Shown piece by piece: positions 1 to 6,396 of a stretch of 64,000 bases of DNA (positions are counted from its first letter, which is position 1; each line of letters begins with the position of its first letter). The stretch covers positions 124,001 to 188,000 of the forward strand of contig JAMXLM010000015.1 in assembly GCA_024280995.1 (NCBI GenBank), read 5' to 3'. This DNA comes from Candidatus Dormiibacterota bacterium. GTDB taxonomy: Bacteria > Chloroflexota > Dormibacteria > Dormibacterales > Dormibacteraceae. Below the pieces are notes generated by a model that ran no database searches, was not told the DNA's origin, and worked only from the letters and a program-made list of their open reading frames with translations. The position numbers were made by a program, and so were the translations under genes.

Positions 1-2
1 GC

Positions 3-296
3 CTGTTCGCGGGGTCTCGTGCGCCTGGCAGGCCCCCTCACAGCCGTCCCGCGCTGACGCGATCCGGCGTCTCCCAGGCGCTGACCGCCCTGTCCGGCAC
101 GAGCCATGTATCGCCTCGCGCCTGCTTCGACCTCTGGCTCGCGGCGATGGCCGCTGCCGACGTCGACCCGCGGTTGGCGGCGCGGGTATGCGGGCTGCAT
201 GCTCTGACCGGAACCATCGCTCGGGCGTATGGGGAGTCCCACCAACCGCTTACGCGCGAGGAACACGACGCGGTGGTGCACGCCCTCCCCTTTTAG
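3..296 (+). CDS. C-terminal fragment of an unrecognised protein (5' end outside window)
   Basis: The frame is open from the window edge to a TAG at 294-296, giving about 97 residues. The last 60 read like a folded helical protein (acidic and alanine-rich, ending HDAVVHALPF), whereas the first 30 are proline/arginine-rich and less convincing. I do not recognise the family. The start lies outside the window or the upstream part is in another frame. A promoter-like element follows directly. Confidence 0.35.
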   Translation: MFAGSRAPGRPPHSRPALTRSGVSQALTALSGTSHVSPRACFDLWLAAMAAADVDPRLAARVCGLHALTGTIARAYGESHQPLTREEHDAVVHALPF

Positions 297-310
297 GCCC
301 CCCGGGTCGA

Positions 311-343
311 TTCAGTACGTTTCAGTACTAAACGCGCTATACT
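311..343 (+). promoter_or_regulatory. Candidate promoter with a 10-bp tandem direct repeat
   Basis: TTCAGTAC occurs at 311-318 and again at 321-328, exactly one helical turn apart, followed by a good -10 hexamer TATACT at 338-343. No strong -35 is visible at the right distance. The repeats could therefore be a binding site for an activator or repressor placed where the -35 would be. This would drive the long leader and the secreted-protein/sortase pair. The assignment is inferred from motif shape only. Confidence 0.4.
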
Positions 344-623
344 CAGAGTGCTCTGCATGCAAACGCTGTAGAAGTACCAGGCCTGCCGGTGAGGGGAGAG
401 GGAGGGTGCCTTCGGCACCAGGTTCGTGAATCGGATGATGGGGAGGAGAGCCTCCCAGGGACCAGTCGGCGACCCAGCTGGGCGTCTGCTTCCGCCATAA
501 GCGGTAGGAGGCCAGACCTCAGGCAGGTAGTCGAAACCCCGCGAGCACAGCCGCTCGCATGGTCGGCGCGCCTATGACCTCGCGCGCCCTGAAGATGACA
601 GGTCCTTTTGGAGGTGTTGTTAC
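344..623 (+). other. Long GC-rich leader upstream of the secreted protein/sortase genes
   Basis: No credible coding frame fills this stretch. It contains a 6-bp hairpin with a TTC loop at 405-419 and purine-rich tracts (391-406, 440-450). A strong Shine-Dalgarno sequence GGAGGTG lies at 610-616, eight bases before the ATG at 624. If transcription starts near 350, the 5' UTR is about 275 nt, long enough for a structured regulatory RNA. I compared it by eye with cobalamin, c-di-GMP, ydaO and glycine riboswitch cores and found no match. Confidence 0.35.
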
Positions 624-1205
624 ATGCGTTTCGTTCGTCAGGTTCCCGTTGCGATTGCCCTGGCCGCACTGGGCGTCGCCTCGTTCGCGGTCGTGTCGCT
701 TGCCTCTAACGGCGGCGACTCTCATGAGAAGGTGACCCTGTGTCATGCGACCGGGTCGCAGTCGAATCCGTACGTGAGCGTCGACGTGAACATCTCGTCG
801 GCGGGTGACGCCGTTGACGCAAAGGGTCACAACGCGCACGACGGTGACATCATCCCGCCGTACGGCTATTCGGGCCAGGACGGCTCGATGAGCTACCCGG
901 GCAAGAACTGGACCGCCGAGGGCCAGGACATCTGGAACGACGGCTGCAAGGTCGTCGATGACGACAACCCCGGCACACCGTCCCCGTCCTCGAACCCGAC
1001 GCCGTCCCCGTCCTCGAACCCGACGCCGCCCCCGTCCTCGAACCCGACACCGTCCCCATCCTCGAACCCGACGCCGCCCACCAGCCCGAGCCCGACGCCA
1101 ACCTCAGAAGGCGGCGCTCCTGAGCCGCCCAAGTCGACTCCTTCGGCGCCGGTGGTCCCCTCGACCGCTCACGACCCGGTGCCGCCGACAACCGGAGTTG
1201 CGTGA
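624..1205 (+). CDS. Secreted Pro/Ser-rich repeat protein, putative sortase substrate
   Basis: 193 residues. An N-terminal signal peptide (residues 1-27, MRFVRQ followed by an Ala/Val-rich core) precedes a small globular region with the pattern KVTLCHATGS...NPYVSV and GHNAHDGDIIPPY, seen in many secreted high-GC Gram-positive proteins. From about residue 115 there is a low-complexity Pro-Thr-Ser stalk made of octapeptide repeats (PTPSPSSN). The C-terminus ends PPTTGVA, which resembles a degenerate LPXTG motif. However, the usual hydrophobic anchor and basic tail are missing, so covalent anchoring is uncertain. The start is supported by the GGAGGTG site at 610-616. The stop overlaps the start of the sortase gene by 4 bp, implying co-translation. 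Confidence 0.75.
   Translation: MRFVRQVPVAIALAALGVASFAVVSLASNGGDSHEKVTLCHATGSQSNPYVSVDVNISSAGDAVDAKGHNAHDGDIIPPYGYSGQDGSMSYPGKNWTAEGQDIWNDGCKVVDDDNPGTPSPSSNPTPSPSSNPTPPPSSNPTPSPSSNPTPPTSPSPTPTSEGGAPEPPKSTPSAPVVPSTAHDPVPPTTGVA
978..1073 (+). repeat. Four tandem 24-bp repeats encoding the Pro/Ser stalk
   Basis: A 24-bp unit beginning CCGTCCCCGTCCTCG repeats four times without spacers, at 978-1001, 1002-1025, 1026-1049 and 1050-1073, with single-base differences. Each unit encodes an eight-residue PSPSSNPT-type repeat. The period is a multiple of three, so copy number can vary without breaking the frame; slipped-strand length variation of the stalk is plausible. Confidence 0.85.
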
Positions 1206-1915
1206 ACCTGTTGACTGACTTTGCGGGGGTGCCCGCCGCGGGCCCCCCACCGCATCGCCGGAGACATCTCGCAGCGAAGCTGCTGGGTCTCGCGGCCATC
1301 GTTGCCGTGATCGGTGCCGGGGCCAGCATCCTTTTGCCTCAGCCGCCTGCGCCGAAGGTGACGATCGACAACAGGCGTGTGGCGCCTCCAGGCGATCCGG
1401 TCAGAGTCTCGATCCCGACGATCGGGATCGACTCGCAGTCCGTCGTGCCCGTGGGTCTCGACCGGCACGGCGCCATCGCCACGCCATGCGACCCGGAGAC
1501 GCCTGCCGTCCGCTGCAACGTCAACGCCACGGGCTGGTACACAAGTTCGCCCCGACCGGGCGCGCCCGGCGACGCGATCATCGACGGCCACGTCGATTGG
1601 TACGGGCCGCCGCCGACGTATCGGCCTGACGTGAACGCCATCTTCGCGCACCTCGATCGCGCCAGGGTGGGGGACCAGGTGACGGTGGTGGACAACCTCG
1701 GCCACTCCCGCGTGTTCGTGGTCGATTCGGTCGCGACCCTGCCCTACCCTCAGGTCCCCTCGGGAATGTTTGCGAAGACCGGGCGTCCTTCGCTGACTCT
1801 GATCACATGCAAGGGTGTTCGTTTCGGTCGCGACCGGCTTGACCGAGCGCCTGTACGTGCACGCCTCCCTCGCAAGCGCCGTCTGAGGCTCATGCCCGAC
1901 CGCCATGTCAAGTAG
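1202..1915 (+). CDS. Class E/F-like sortase with a C-terminal frameshift
   Basis: Transpeptidase of the cell-surface sortase family, with one N-terminal membrane anchor (about residues 23-46) and an extracytoplasmic domain. The catalytic His is visible in DGHVDW (His130) and the catalytic Cys in TLITC (Cys203). After Cys203 the annotated frame becomes an Arg-rich stretch unlike any sortase. The +1 frame, read from 1812, instead gives a typical end containing TERLYVHASL and stopping at 1884-1886. A one-base change near the AAGGG run at 1811-1815 would restore it, bringing back the Arg-containing last strands. As written, the enzyme lacks its catalytic Arg region. It overlaps its likely substrate gene upstream by 4 bp (GTGA-type junction). 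Confidence 0.8.
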   Translation: MNLLTDFAGVPAAGPPPHRRRHLAAKLLGLAAIVAVIGAGASILLPQPPAPKVTIDNRRVAPPGDPVRVSIPTIGIDSQSVVPVGLDRHGAIATPCDPETPAVRCNVNATGWYTSSPRPGAPGDAIIDGHVDWYGPPPTYRPDVNAIFAHLDRARVGDQVTVVDNLGHSRVFVVDSVATLPYPQVPSGMFAKTGRPSLTLITCKGVRFGRDRLDRAPVRARLPRKRRLRLMPDRHVK

Positions 1916-1954
1916 CGACGACATTGCCGACGTTGATGAGACAAAGGATCCCGC

Positions 1955-2233
1955 GTGGAAGTTAGATCACCCGCTCGACTGACGGGTAAGGCGATTGCCT
2001 CCCTGGTGCTCGGCATCGTCAGCCTTATCACTGCGCTTCTGATCGCGTTCGTCGGCGTCGTGGTCGGGATCGTCGGACTTGTGCTCGGCATCGTCGACCG
2101 CCGTTCGGGCGGCCGCGGGGTGACGACCGCCGGCATCATCTGCAGCGGGATCGGGACGGTTGTCGCGATCGCCAACATCGCAGTCTCCGTGTACATGATC
2201 AAGACCGGTCAGGTGCACATGCTCCGCCGCTGA
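1955..2233 (+). CDS. DUF4190-type small membrane protein
   Basis: 92 residues from a GTG start. Two hydrophobic segments (about residues 12-46 and 58-85) are separated by a short Arg/Gly-rich loop (DRRSGGRG). The motif GKAIASLVLGIVSL followed by GIVDRRSGG is the usual DUF4190 pattern, a two-helix membrane domain of unknown function common in high-GC Gram-positive bacteria. It lies 39 bp after the sortase gene and its TGA overlaps an in-frame CTG that could start the next gene. Confidence 0.7.
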   Translation: MEVRSPARLTGKAIASLVLGIVSLITALLIAFVGVVVGIVGLVLGIVDRRSGGRGVTTAGIICSGIGTVVAIANIAVSVYMIKTGQVHMLRR

Positions 2234-2289
2234 CCGCCTTTCGCCGCCACCCCGCGGCAGCGATCGTCCCGGTCCTCCTCCTCGTTCCC

Positions 2290-2991
2290 GTGCTGGCCGG
2301 TGCACTTACCGTCGCCGGAATCCGGAATGCGCCGCTGGCGGCTGCGATCGTCTTTGAGGTCGTCCTGGCCTCGGCCGTCCTGGCCGCGGTCTGGGCGCTG
2401 GGTTGGTGGCGCGAGACAGGCCTTACCGACCGCTGGCGCGAGCGACCCGTGGCGCTGTTGGCGGCTGCTCCGGTCGTGCTCGTCTGGCTGTTGGCGGGGC
2501 CGCTGCTCCCGGCTCACGGACGCTGGGGACTCCTTCCACAGCTGATGGTTCTCGTGGCGCTGGTCGGCTTTGCCGAGGAGACGATGTGCCGAGGCCTACT
2601 GCTCTACGGTCTCCGGCGGCTCGGCCCGCTGATGGCGGGCGCCGGCTCCGCCCTGATATTCGCGCTCCTCCACTTCACCAACGTTCTCGCCCACCCAGTC
2701 GGCCCGGTCAGCCTGCAGGTCGTCTCGGCTTTTCAGATCGGACTTCTCTTCGCCGCCGTCCGCCTACGCGTGGGCAGCATCTGGCCGCTTGTCGCCGCGC
2801 ATGCCCTGATCGACCTGGGTGTCCTTCTCGTCGGGCCGATGTCACGACCTGAGGTCAGCTGGCCGCTCACCGTCATCGGCAGCATCGTTCTCTATCTGCC
2901 CTTCGGCCTCACCGGCCTCGGGCTGCTCACGTATGACCAGCTCGAGGGCCGAACTCCCTGGCGCCGCCGCCCGACCCCGAGCCCGGGCTGA
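2290..2991 (+). CDS. CPBP-family intramembrane metalloprotease
   Basis: A multi-pass membrane protein with the CAAX-protease/bacteriocin-processing (Abi) signature. EETMCRGLLLYGLRR carries the paired glutamates and Arg, and HFTNVL carries the His-x-x-Asn motif; a later conserved His is in AAHALIDL. Seven or so hydrophobic helices are visible. The GTG at 2290 cuts into the first helix. The frame is open further upstream and an in-frame CTG at 2230 overlaps the preceding TGA as CTGA, giving a fuller N-terminus, so the true start may be 2230. Substrate unknown; members process peptides or act in immunity and protein sorting. Confidence 0.8.
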   Translation: MLAGALTVAGIRNAPLAAAIVFEVVLASAVLAAVWALGWWRETGLTDRWRERPVALLAAAPVVLVWLLAGPLLPAHGRWGLLPQLMVLVALVGFAEETMCRGLLLYGLRRLGPLMAGAGSALIFALLHFTNVLAHPVGPVSLQVVSAFQIGLLFAAVRLRVGSIWPLVAAHALIDLGVLLVGPMSRPEVSWPLTVIGSIVLYLPFGLTGLGLLTYDQLEGRTPWRRRPTPSPG

Positions 2992-3025
2992 GCCTCGGAG
3001 CGCGAGCCGGCTCTCGGGTACGTCA

Positions 3026-3247
3026 GTTGTTAAGAACGTCACCGACCAGGGTGGGGTCTACTCGACACCGGCCCAGTGGCAGGCGATCACCGGTGGGTTT
3101 CAACCGGCGGTCGACGCTGACTGGATCGCCACCGGCGCGAACAGCGCAAGGAAAGCGGTAAGGTCGTGCTCGTCGAAGGGATTTACGGGCGGTCCCATGT
3201 GTCTGGTCCAGTACGTTTCGTCCTATGACCGCGACCTTGCCTGCTAG
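3026..3247 (+). pseudogene. Remnant of a secreted glycoside-hydrolase-like (DUF1906-type) protein
   Basis: This short frame ends at TAG 3245-3247 and encodes a convincing protein C-terminus: GVYSTPAQWQAITGG, then DADWIATGA, a Cys, FTGGPMCLVQY and a terminal Cys. This order resembles the last third of Rv2525c-like/DUF1906 glycoside-hydrolase-like domains. No signal peptide or N-terminal two thirds precedes it; the CPBP gene ends 35 bp upstream. It overlaps the start of the next gene by 23 bp. I read it as a decayed leftover. Confidence 0.45.
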
Positions 3248-3605
3248 CGAGAAGCTGCGTTTCAGACTGTCCTGGATCGCGCTGTTGCTCAGCGGCGTGG
3301 CGGTTCTCGGTTTCGGCCTGATCGTAGTCGTGCTGCCGAACCCCGACGCTGCCTATCTCCGGGCGATCGGAGCGGCATCGATCGGAATGGGCCTGTTCGG
3401 CGTGATGATCACCCTCACGGCTTTCCGGCAGCGCCAACGATGGGCGTTCTTCGTGCTCTGCTACTACCCGCTGTTCTGGACCGCGCACCTTGTGGGGAAT
3501 TTGCCGCCGGGCAAGGATCACATCCACCAGGTCGTCTTCATCCTCTTGTCGCTGGCGGGACTTCTGCTTTCGGCCGATGAGTTCTTCACGCGGAAGGCGC
3601 AATGA
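3225..3605 (+). CDS. Hypothetical four-helix membrane protein
   Basis: 126 residues with hydrophobic segments at about 14-36, 44-66, 73-92 and 100-118, and short polar ends. The family is not recognised. The ATG at 3225 lies inside the decayed reading frame that precedes it. Nothing in the sequence points to a substrate, so only an integral membrane location can be stated. Confidence 0.6.
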   Translation: MTATLPASEKLRFRLSWIALLLSGVAVLGFGLIVVVLPNPDAAYLRAIGAASIGMGLFGVMITLTAFRQRQRWAFFVLCYYPLFWTAHLVGNLPPGKDHIHQVVFILLSLAGLLLSADEFFTRKAQ

Positions 3606-3621
3606 AACGCGTCAAGGATGG

Positions 3622-4101
3622 CTACGGGCGTTCCTTCTGGCCGGTCTCGAGAATCCGCACCATCTCGGCGATTCGCTCCCGACGGACGTCCGGTCGCCGC
3701 TTGGTCCCATCGATCCAGCGGAGCCAGCCCCTGCGGTAGAACTGCGCCAATCCCTCGAAGGCTGCCTTCGCCTTCGGCCGGGCTTCGAGCGCCTCGGTGA
3801 TGTCCTCGGCCAGCTCGCCAACCTGTGGGCCCTCGGGCCAGATCTCGACCGTGACGGCGTCGCCGTCGGCGAGCAACGCCGCACCCGGCGACTTCGGCCC
3901 GCGCTGGATCAACCAATGCCCGCCTCGGTAAACAAGCGGGCCACGGAACCGAGCTCCGTTGACTGCCCCCGTCACGTGGTAGCGATCGCGCGGACCCCAG
4001 GCTCCGGCAGGATCGAATGGAAGCTGAATCTCGACCCTTGATCCCGATCGAGTCGCCCGTCCCTCGAACCTGCGAACGGTTGCGCCTCCATCCGGTGACA
4101 T
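3622..4101 (-). CDS. DUF1905/YdeI (OmpD-associated-like) domain protein
   Basis: 159 residues. The N-terminal half has the DUF1905 beta-barrel pattern (RVEIQLPFDP, AWGPRDRYHVTGAVNG, RGPLVYRGGHWLIQRG). The C-terminal helical half matches the YdeI/OmpD-associated domain (ALEARPKAKAAFEGLAQFYRRGWLRWID and later ERIAEMVRILETG, given here as separate motifs). Proteins of this type are cytosolic, of uncertain function, sometimes labelled bacteriocin-protection proteins. It converges with the preceding plus-strand gene. Confidence 0.75.
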   Translation of the reverse strand: MSPDGGATVRRFEGRATRSGSRVEIQLPFDPAGAWGPRDRYHVTGAVNGARFRGPLVYRGGHWLIQRGPKSPGAALLADGDAVTVEIWPEGPQVGELAEDITEALEARPKAKAAFEGLAQFYRRGWLRWIDGTKRRPDVRRERIAEMVRILETGQKERP

Positions 4102-4142
4102 CGACCAAACCTAGCACCGGTGATCAGTAGTACCGTCGTGAT

Positions 4143-4568
4143 GTGCAGTCCCGGTGGCGGTTCTGGACATCAGCCGCGGTGCTGGCCGGCGCGTCCTTTG
4201 CGTACTTCGCCGCCGCTGCCGCCGAACAGGCGGCTCGAGCCACCCTGGTCGACAACCCGATCGAGGCCGCCGAGCAGGCGGGCTTCATCGGCGAGATGTA
4301 CGCCATCGCCCTGCTCAGCGTCGCCGGCTGGCTCGCGTTTCTCGCTATCCGATCGAGGCGCGGCTTGTTGCTCGCCGCCGGCGTGCAGGTGGGAGTGTTC
4401 GTGTTCGCGGTCATCGAGGGCGCGTTCACGAATCGCGACGACATCGGATGGTTGTTCTTCGGCGCGATTCCGCTGGCGACGATCCTTCTCCTCGCCGCAA
4501 TCCGAGCCTTGCGGCCCCGATCGGAGCCGGCCGATCGTGAAAGGCTCGAGCCGTCTCTGACTAACTGA
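4143..4568 (+). CDS. Hypothetical four-helix membrane protein
   Basis: 141 residues from a GTG start with four predicted helices (about 8-28, 50-70, 76-96, 104-124) and an acidic/basic tail. An ATG at 4141 is out of frame, so GTG 4143 is the only standard start near the 5' end. No clear ribosome binding site is visible, so translation may be leaderless. Family and role not recognised. Confidence 0.6.
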   Translation: MQSRWRFWTSAAVLAGASFAYFAAAAAEQAARATLVDNPIEAAEQAGFIGEMYAIALLSVAGWLAFLAIRSRRGLLLAAGVQVGVFVFAVIEGAFTNRDDIGWLFFGAIPLATILLLAAIRALRPRSEPADRERLEPSLTN

Positions 4569-4636
4569 TCCACCGCCCGGCGGTTATCCGCATCGACTGA
4601 GCCGTTACCAGTCATGGGGAAGTCGGCCTGAACCGC

Positions 4637-5002
4637 GTGCTGCTGGTCGACTCCGACAGTGAGATGGCGACGATGTATCGATTCGGGCTGGAACAGGCCG
4701 GCCTCGAGGTGGACACGGCCCCCGACGCCAGGACCATGTTCACAGCGTTGGATCCATCGGTATGCGCGATCGTCATGGAGTGGGAGGGCCTCGGTCTGAC
4801 CGGTCCACAGATCCTCGACCGCATTCGCCTGGATGCGACGGAGGTGCCGGTGGTCGTCTTGAGCAACCTCGACGGCGATGTCGAGGCGTTGAGCGATGAG
4901 GCCCACAGAGCCGGGGCCCGGCTCTGGCTGGTCAAAGCGAACACAACTCCAGCCGTGCTTGCTCAGACCGTGGTGACGGCGATCGACCAGTCGAGGGCTT
5001 AG
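4637..5002 (+). CDS. Stand-alone receiver domain with Glu replacing the phosphoacceptor Asp
   Basis: 121 residues, one response-regulator receiver fold. The N-terminal acidic pair (VDSD, Asp5 and Asp7), the Ser/Thr switch position (VVVLSN) and the conserved Lys (LVKAN) are present. The expected phosphorylated Asp, eight residues before the Gly of the following turn, is Glu48 in IVMEWEG. Glu at this site cannot be phosphorylated and often mimics the active form. There is no output domain and no kinase nearby. GTG 4637 is used because no ATG lies in frame upstream. Confidence 0.7.
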   Translation: MLLVDSDSEMATMYRFGLEQAGLEVDTAPDARTMFTALDPSVCAIVMEWEGLGLTGPQILDRIRLDATEVPVVVLSNLDGDVEALSDEAHRAGARLWLVKANTTPAVLAQTVVTAIDQSRA

Positions 5003-5008
5003 AAGCGG

Positions 5009-5284
5009 CTACTGGCCCGCCGGGCGTAGATGGCCGTTTGCTTCGCTTGCCGGATCGATGGCTCGGACGCTGAAAACGGCCAGCAAAAAGCCGGCGTTAC
5101 GGGCGGCGAGGCGGCAGCCGGCGCAGTTTTCCGGATCGAGACCCTCGACGCGCTCGAAATAGGTCCCCGGGTCCGAACCGCCCACCTCCATGAACACTCC
5201 GGTGACCATGCCCGCGCGCCCACAGCTGGCGCAGTTGATCTTGGCTTCCTCATCGGTAGCGATCGACCTCGGCCGGCTGGCCAT
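5009..5284 (-). CDS. Small protein with two CxxC zinc-knuckle motifs
   Basis: 91 residues. Two CxxC pairs (CASC near residue 18 and CAGC near residue 54) would form a zinc ribbon. The remaining sequence is soluble. The ATG at 5284 is preferred because AGGGAGG sits just upstream on the minus strand. It lies 20 bp beyond the end of the metal-ATPase operon and may be its last gene. Function unknown; nucleic-acid or partner-protein binding are the usual roles of such folds. Confidence 0.55.
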   Translation of the reverse strand: MASRPRSIATDEEAKINCASCGRAGMVTGVFMEVGGSDPGTYFERVEGLDPENCAGCRLAARNAGFLLAVFSVRAIDPASEANGHLRPAGQ

Positions 5285-5304
5285 GGTGCCTCCCTGCAGC
5301 ATCC

Positions 5305-5661
5305 CTAAGAGAGTCCTGCCCCTCGCTGCTGTAGACGCGCCCCCAGCCTGATCGTGATCTCAGACAGCTCAGAGGAGTCCAGGCCCGCCCTGCGCGCGAT
5401 TCGCAGGCGTGCGGCGAACGTTCCCAACCAACCGCGAATTTCCTCGATGTCGTCGAGGGTCGCCACCCAGTCGGACGCAGGCGTCGGAGCGAATCCCTTC
5501 CGCAGGATCGTCGCGCCTGCGACCGAACGCGCGCCCAGCACGTGATGCATGTCCACTGCCCCGACCTTCCTCTGCCCCCGAGCGCAATCTACGCGCCCCT
5601 GCGCCAAATTCTTAGCCAAATTGTCGTCGCCGATGTTCAGCTCACGGGGGGCTCGGCTCAC
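5305..5661 (-). CDS. Hypothetical protein at the 3' end of the P-type ATPase operon
   Basis: 118 residues from a GTG at 5661, which overlaps the preceding gene's end by 20 bp. Longer frames upstream are shadows of that gene. The C-terminal half is helical (LDDIEEIRGWLGTF, LRIARRAGLDSSELSEI). No domain is recognised and no metal-binding motif is obvious. Position suggests it is the last or penultimate cistron of the operon starting at 9710. Confidence 0.5.
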   Translation of the reverse strand: MSRAPRELNIGDDNLAKNLAQGRVDCARGQRKVGAVDMHHVLGARSVAGATILRKGFAPTPASDWVATLDDIEEIRGWLGTFAARLRIARRAGLDSSELSEITIRLGARLQQRGAGLS

Positions 5662-6055
5662 GATGGGCGATGCCTCGCACCGCCGCGTAGAGAGCGATCG
5701 CGACCAGCAACCAGACGACCAGTGAGAGGGCGAGGCTCGGGACGACGCCAAGTCTTGTTGCCGCCACCGTCACAAGCACCGCGAACACGACCATGGCGCC
5801 GGCGCCCAGGATGGCGCCAACCGAATCGATGGCGGCTTCGTCCCTGCCGCTCCGCTTCTGGATCAATGTCAGGGACGCCGGTAGGATCGCGGGAAAGCCC
5901 AGAAGGACGCCACCGAGCTTCGGGCCAAGCGTCATCCCTATGAGTCCCGCAACCAGCGCTATCGCGGCGCCGAAAGCGAACCGAACGGCGTAGTCGCGCA
6001 ACCGGTTGGCTCCAAGCTCTCCTAGGTCGACCTCGGGCCGGCCCCCTTCAGTCAT
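5642..6055 (-). CDS. Multi-helix membrane protein of the metal-ATPase operon
   Basis: 137 residues from ATG 6055, overlapping the upstream gene by the ATGA junction 6052-6055. A hydrophilic N-terminus (TEGGRPEVDLGELGANRLRD) is followed by about four helices with the pattern GMTLGPKLGGVLLGFPAILPASLTL (a known feature of DUF3147-like small membrane proteins, split here into overlapping motifs). It resembles the neighbour at 6052-6396 in layout and probably forms a membrane partner with it. The role in metal transport is inferred from context only. Confidence 0.65.
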   Translation of the reverse strand: MTEGGRPEVDLGELGANRLRDYAVRFAFGAAIALVAGLIGMTLGPKLGGVLLGFPAILPASLTLIQKRSGRDEAAIDSVGAILGAGAMVVFAVLVTVAATRLGVVPSLALSLVVWLLVAIALYAAVRGIAHREPSPP

Positions 6056-6396
6056 CGGAGCAGGAGCAAAAAGAGCCCAAAGGCAGGAATCGCCCAGGCC
6101 ACCCACGCGAGGACCCCGCCGGCGATCGCTCCGAGATGCTTGACCAGCACGGCGGCGGCAGCGCTGAAGAAGACGAGCCCGATCGCCCCGAGGATCATGC
6201 CCGAGCCATAGGTCTGCACCTTCTCGGGTCCATCCGCAAGGCCGGTCACCAAAAGGCTGGCGGTCGCCACCGAAGGCGCGGCCGAGAAGAGGCCGGCGAA
6301 CATCTTGGGTTTGACCACGTCGCTGATCAGCGCGAAAACCACGACCAGCGCGCCGCCCGCGATGACGCGCACGACCAGCAGGAGGATGTCCTTCAT
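6052..6396 (-). CDS. DUF3147-like membrane protein
   Basis: 114 residues with four hydrophobic helices (about 5-24, 29-50, 62-82, 92-112). The pattern VFALISDVVKPKMFAGLFSAAPSVA fits DUF3147, a family of small four-helix membrane proteins of unknown function. ATG 6396 overlaps the P-type ATPase stop as ATGA and its own stop overlaps the next gene the same way, so it is tightly co-translated with both. Confidence 0.7.
   Translation of the reverse strand: MKDILLLVVRVIAGGALVVVFALISDVVKPKMFAGLFSAAPSVATASLLVTGLADGPEKVQTYGSGMILGAIGLVFFSAAAAVLVKHLGAIAGGVLAWVAWAIPAFGLFLLLLR

Noticed and set aside
361-560. Known riboswitch in the leader (cobalamin, c-di-GMP, ydaO, glycine, yybP)
   Set aside because: None of the conserved cores could be aligned by eye; only generic hairpins and purine tracts are present.
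978-1073. Regular 24-bp repeats as a CRISPR array
   Set aside because: There are no spacers; the units are contiguous, in frame and encode the Pro/Ser stalk.
2819-3247. Full 142-codon ORF starting inside the CPBP gene
   Set aside because: The first half is a shadow of the protease gene; only the part after about 3026 looks protein-like, listed as a remnant.
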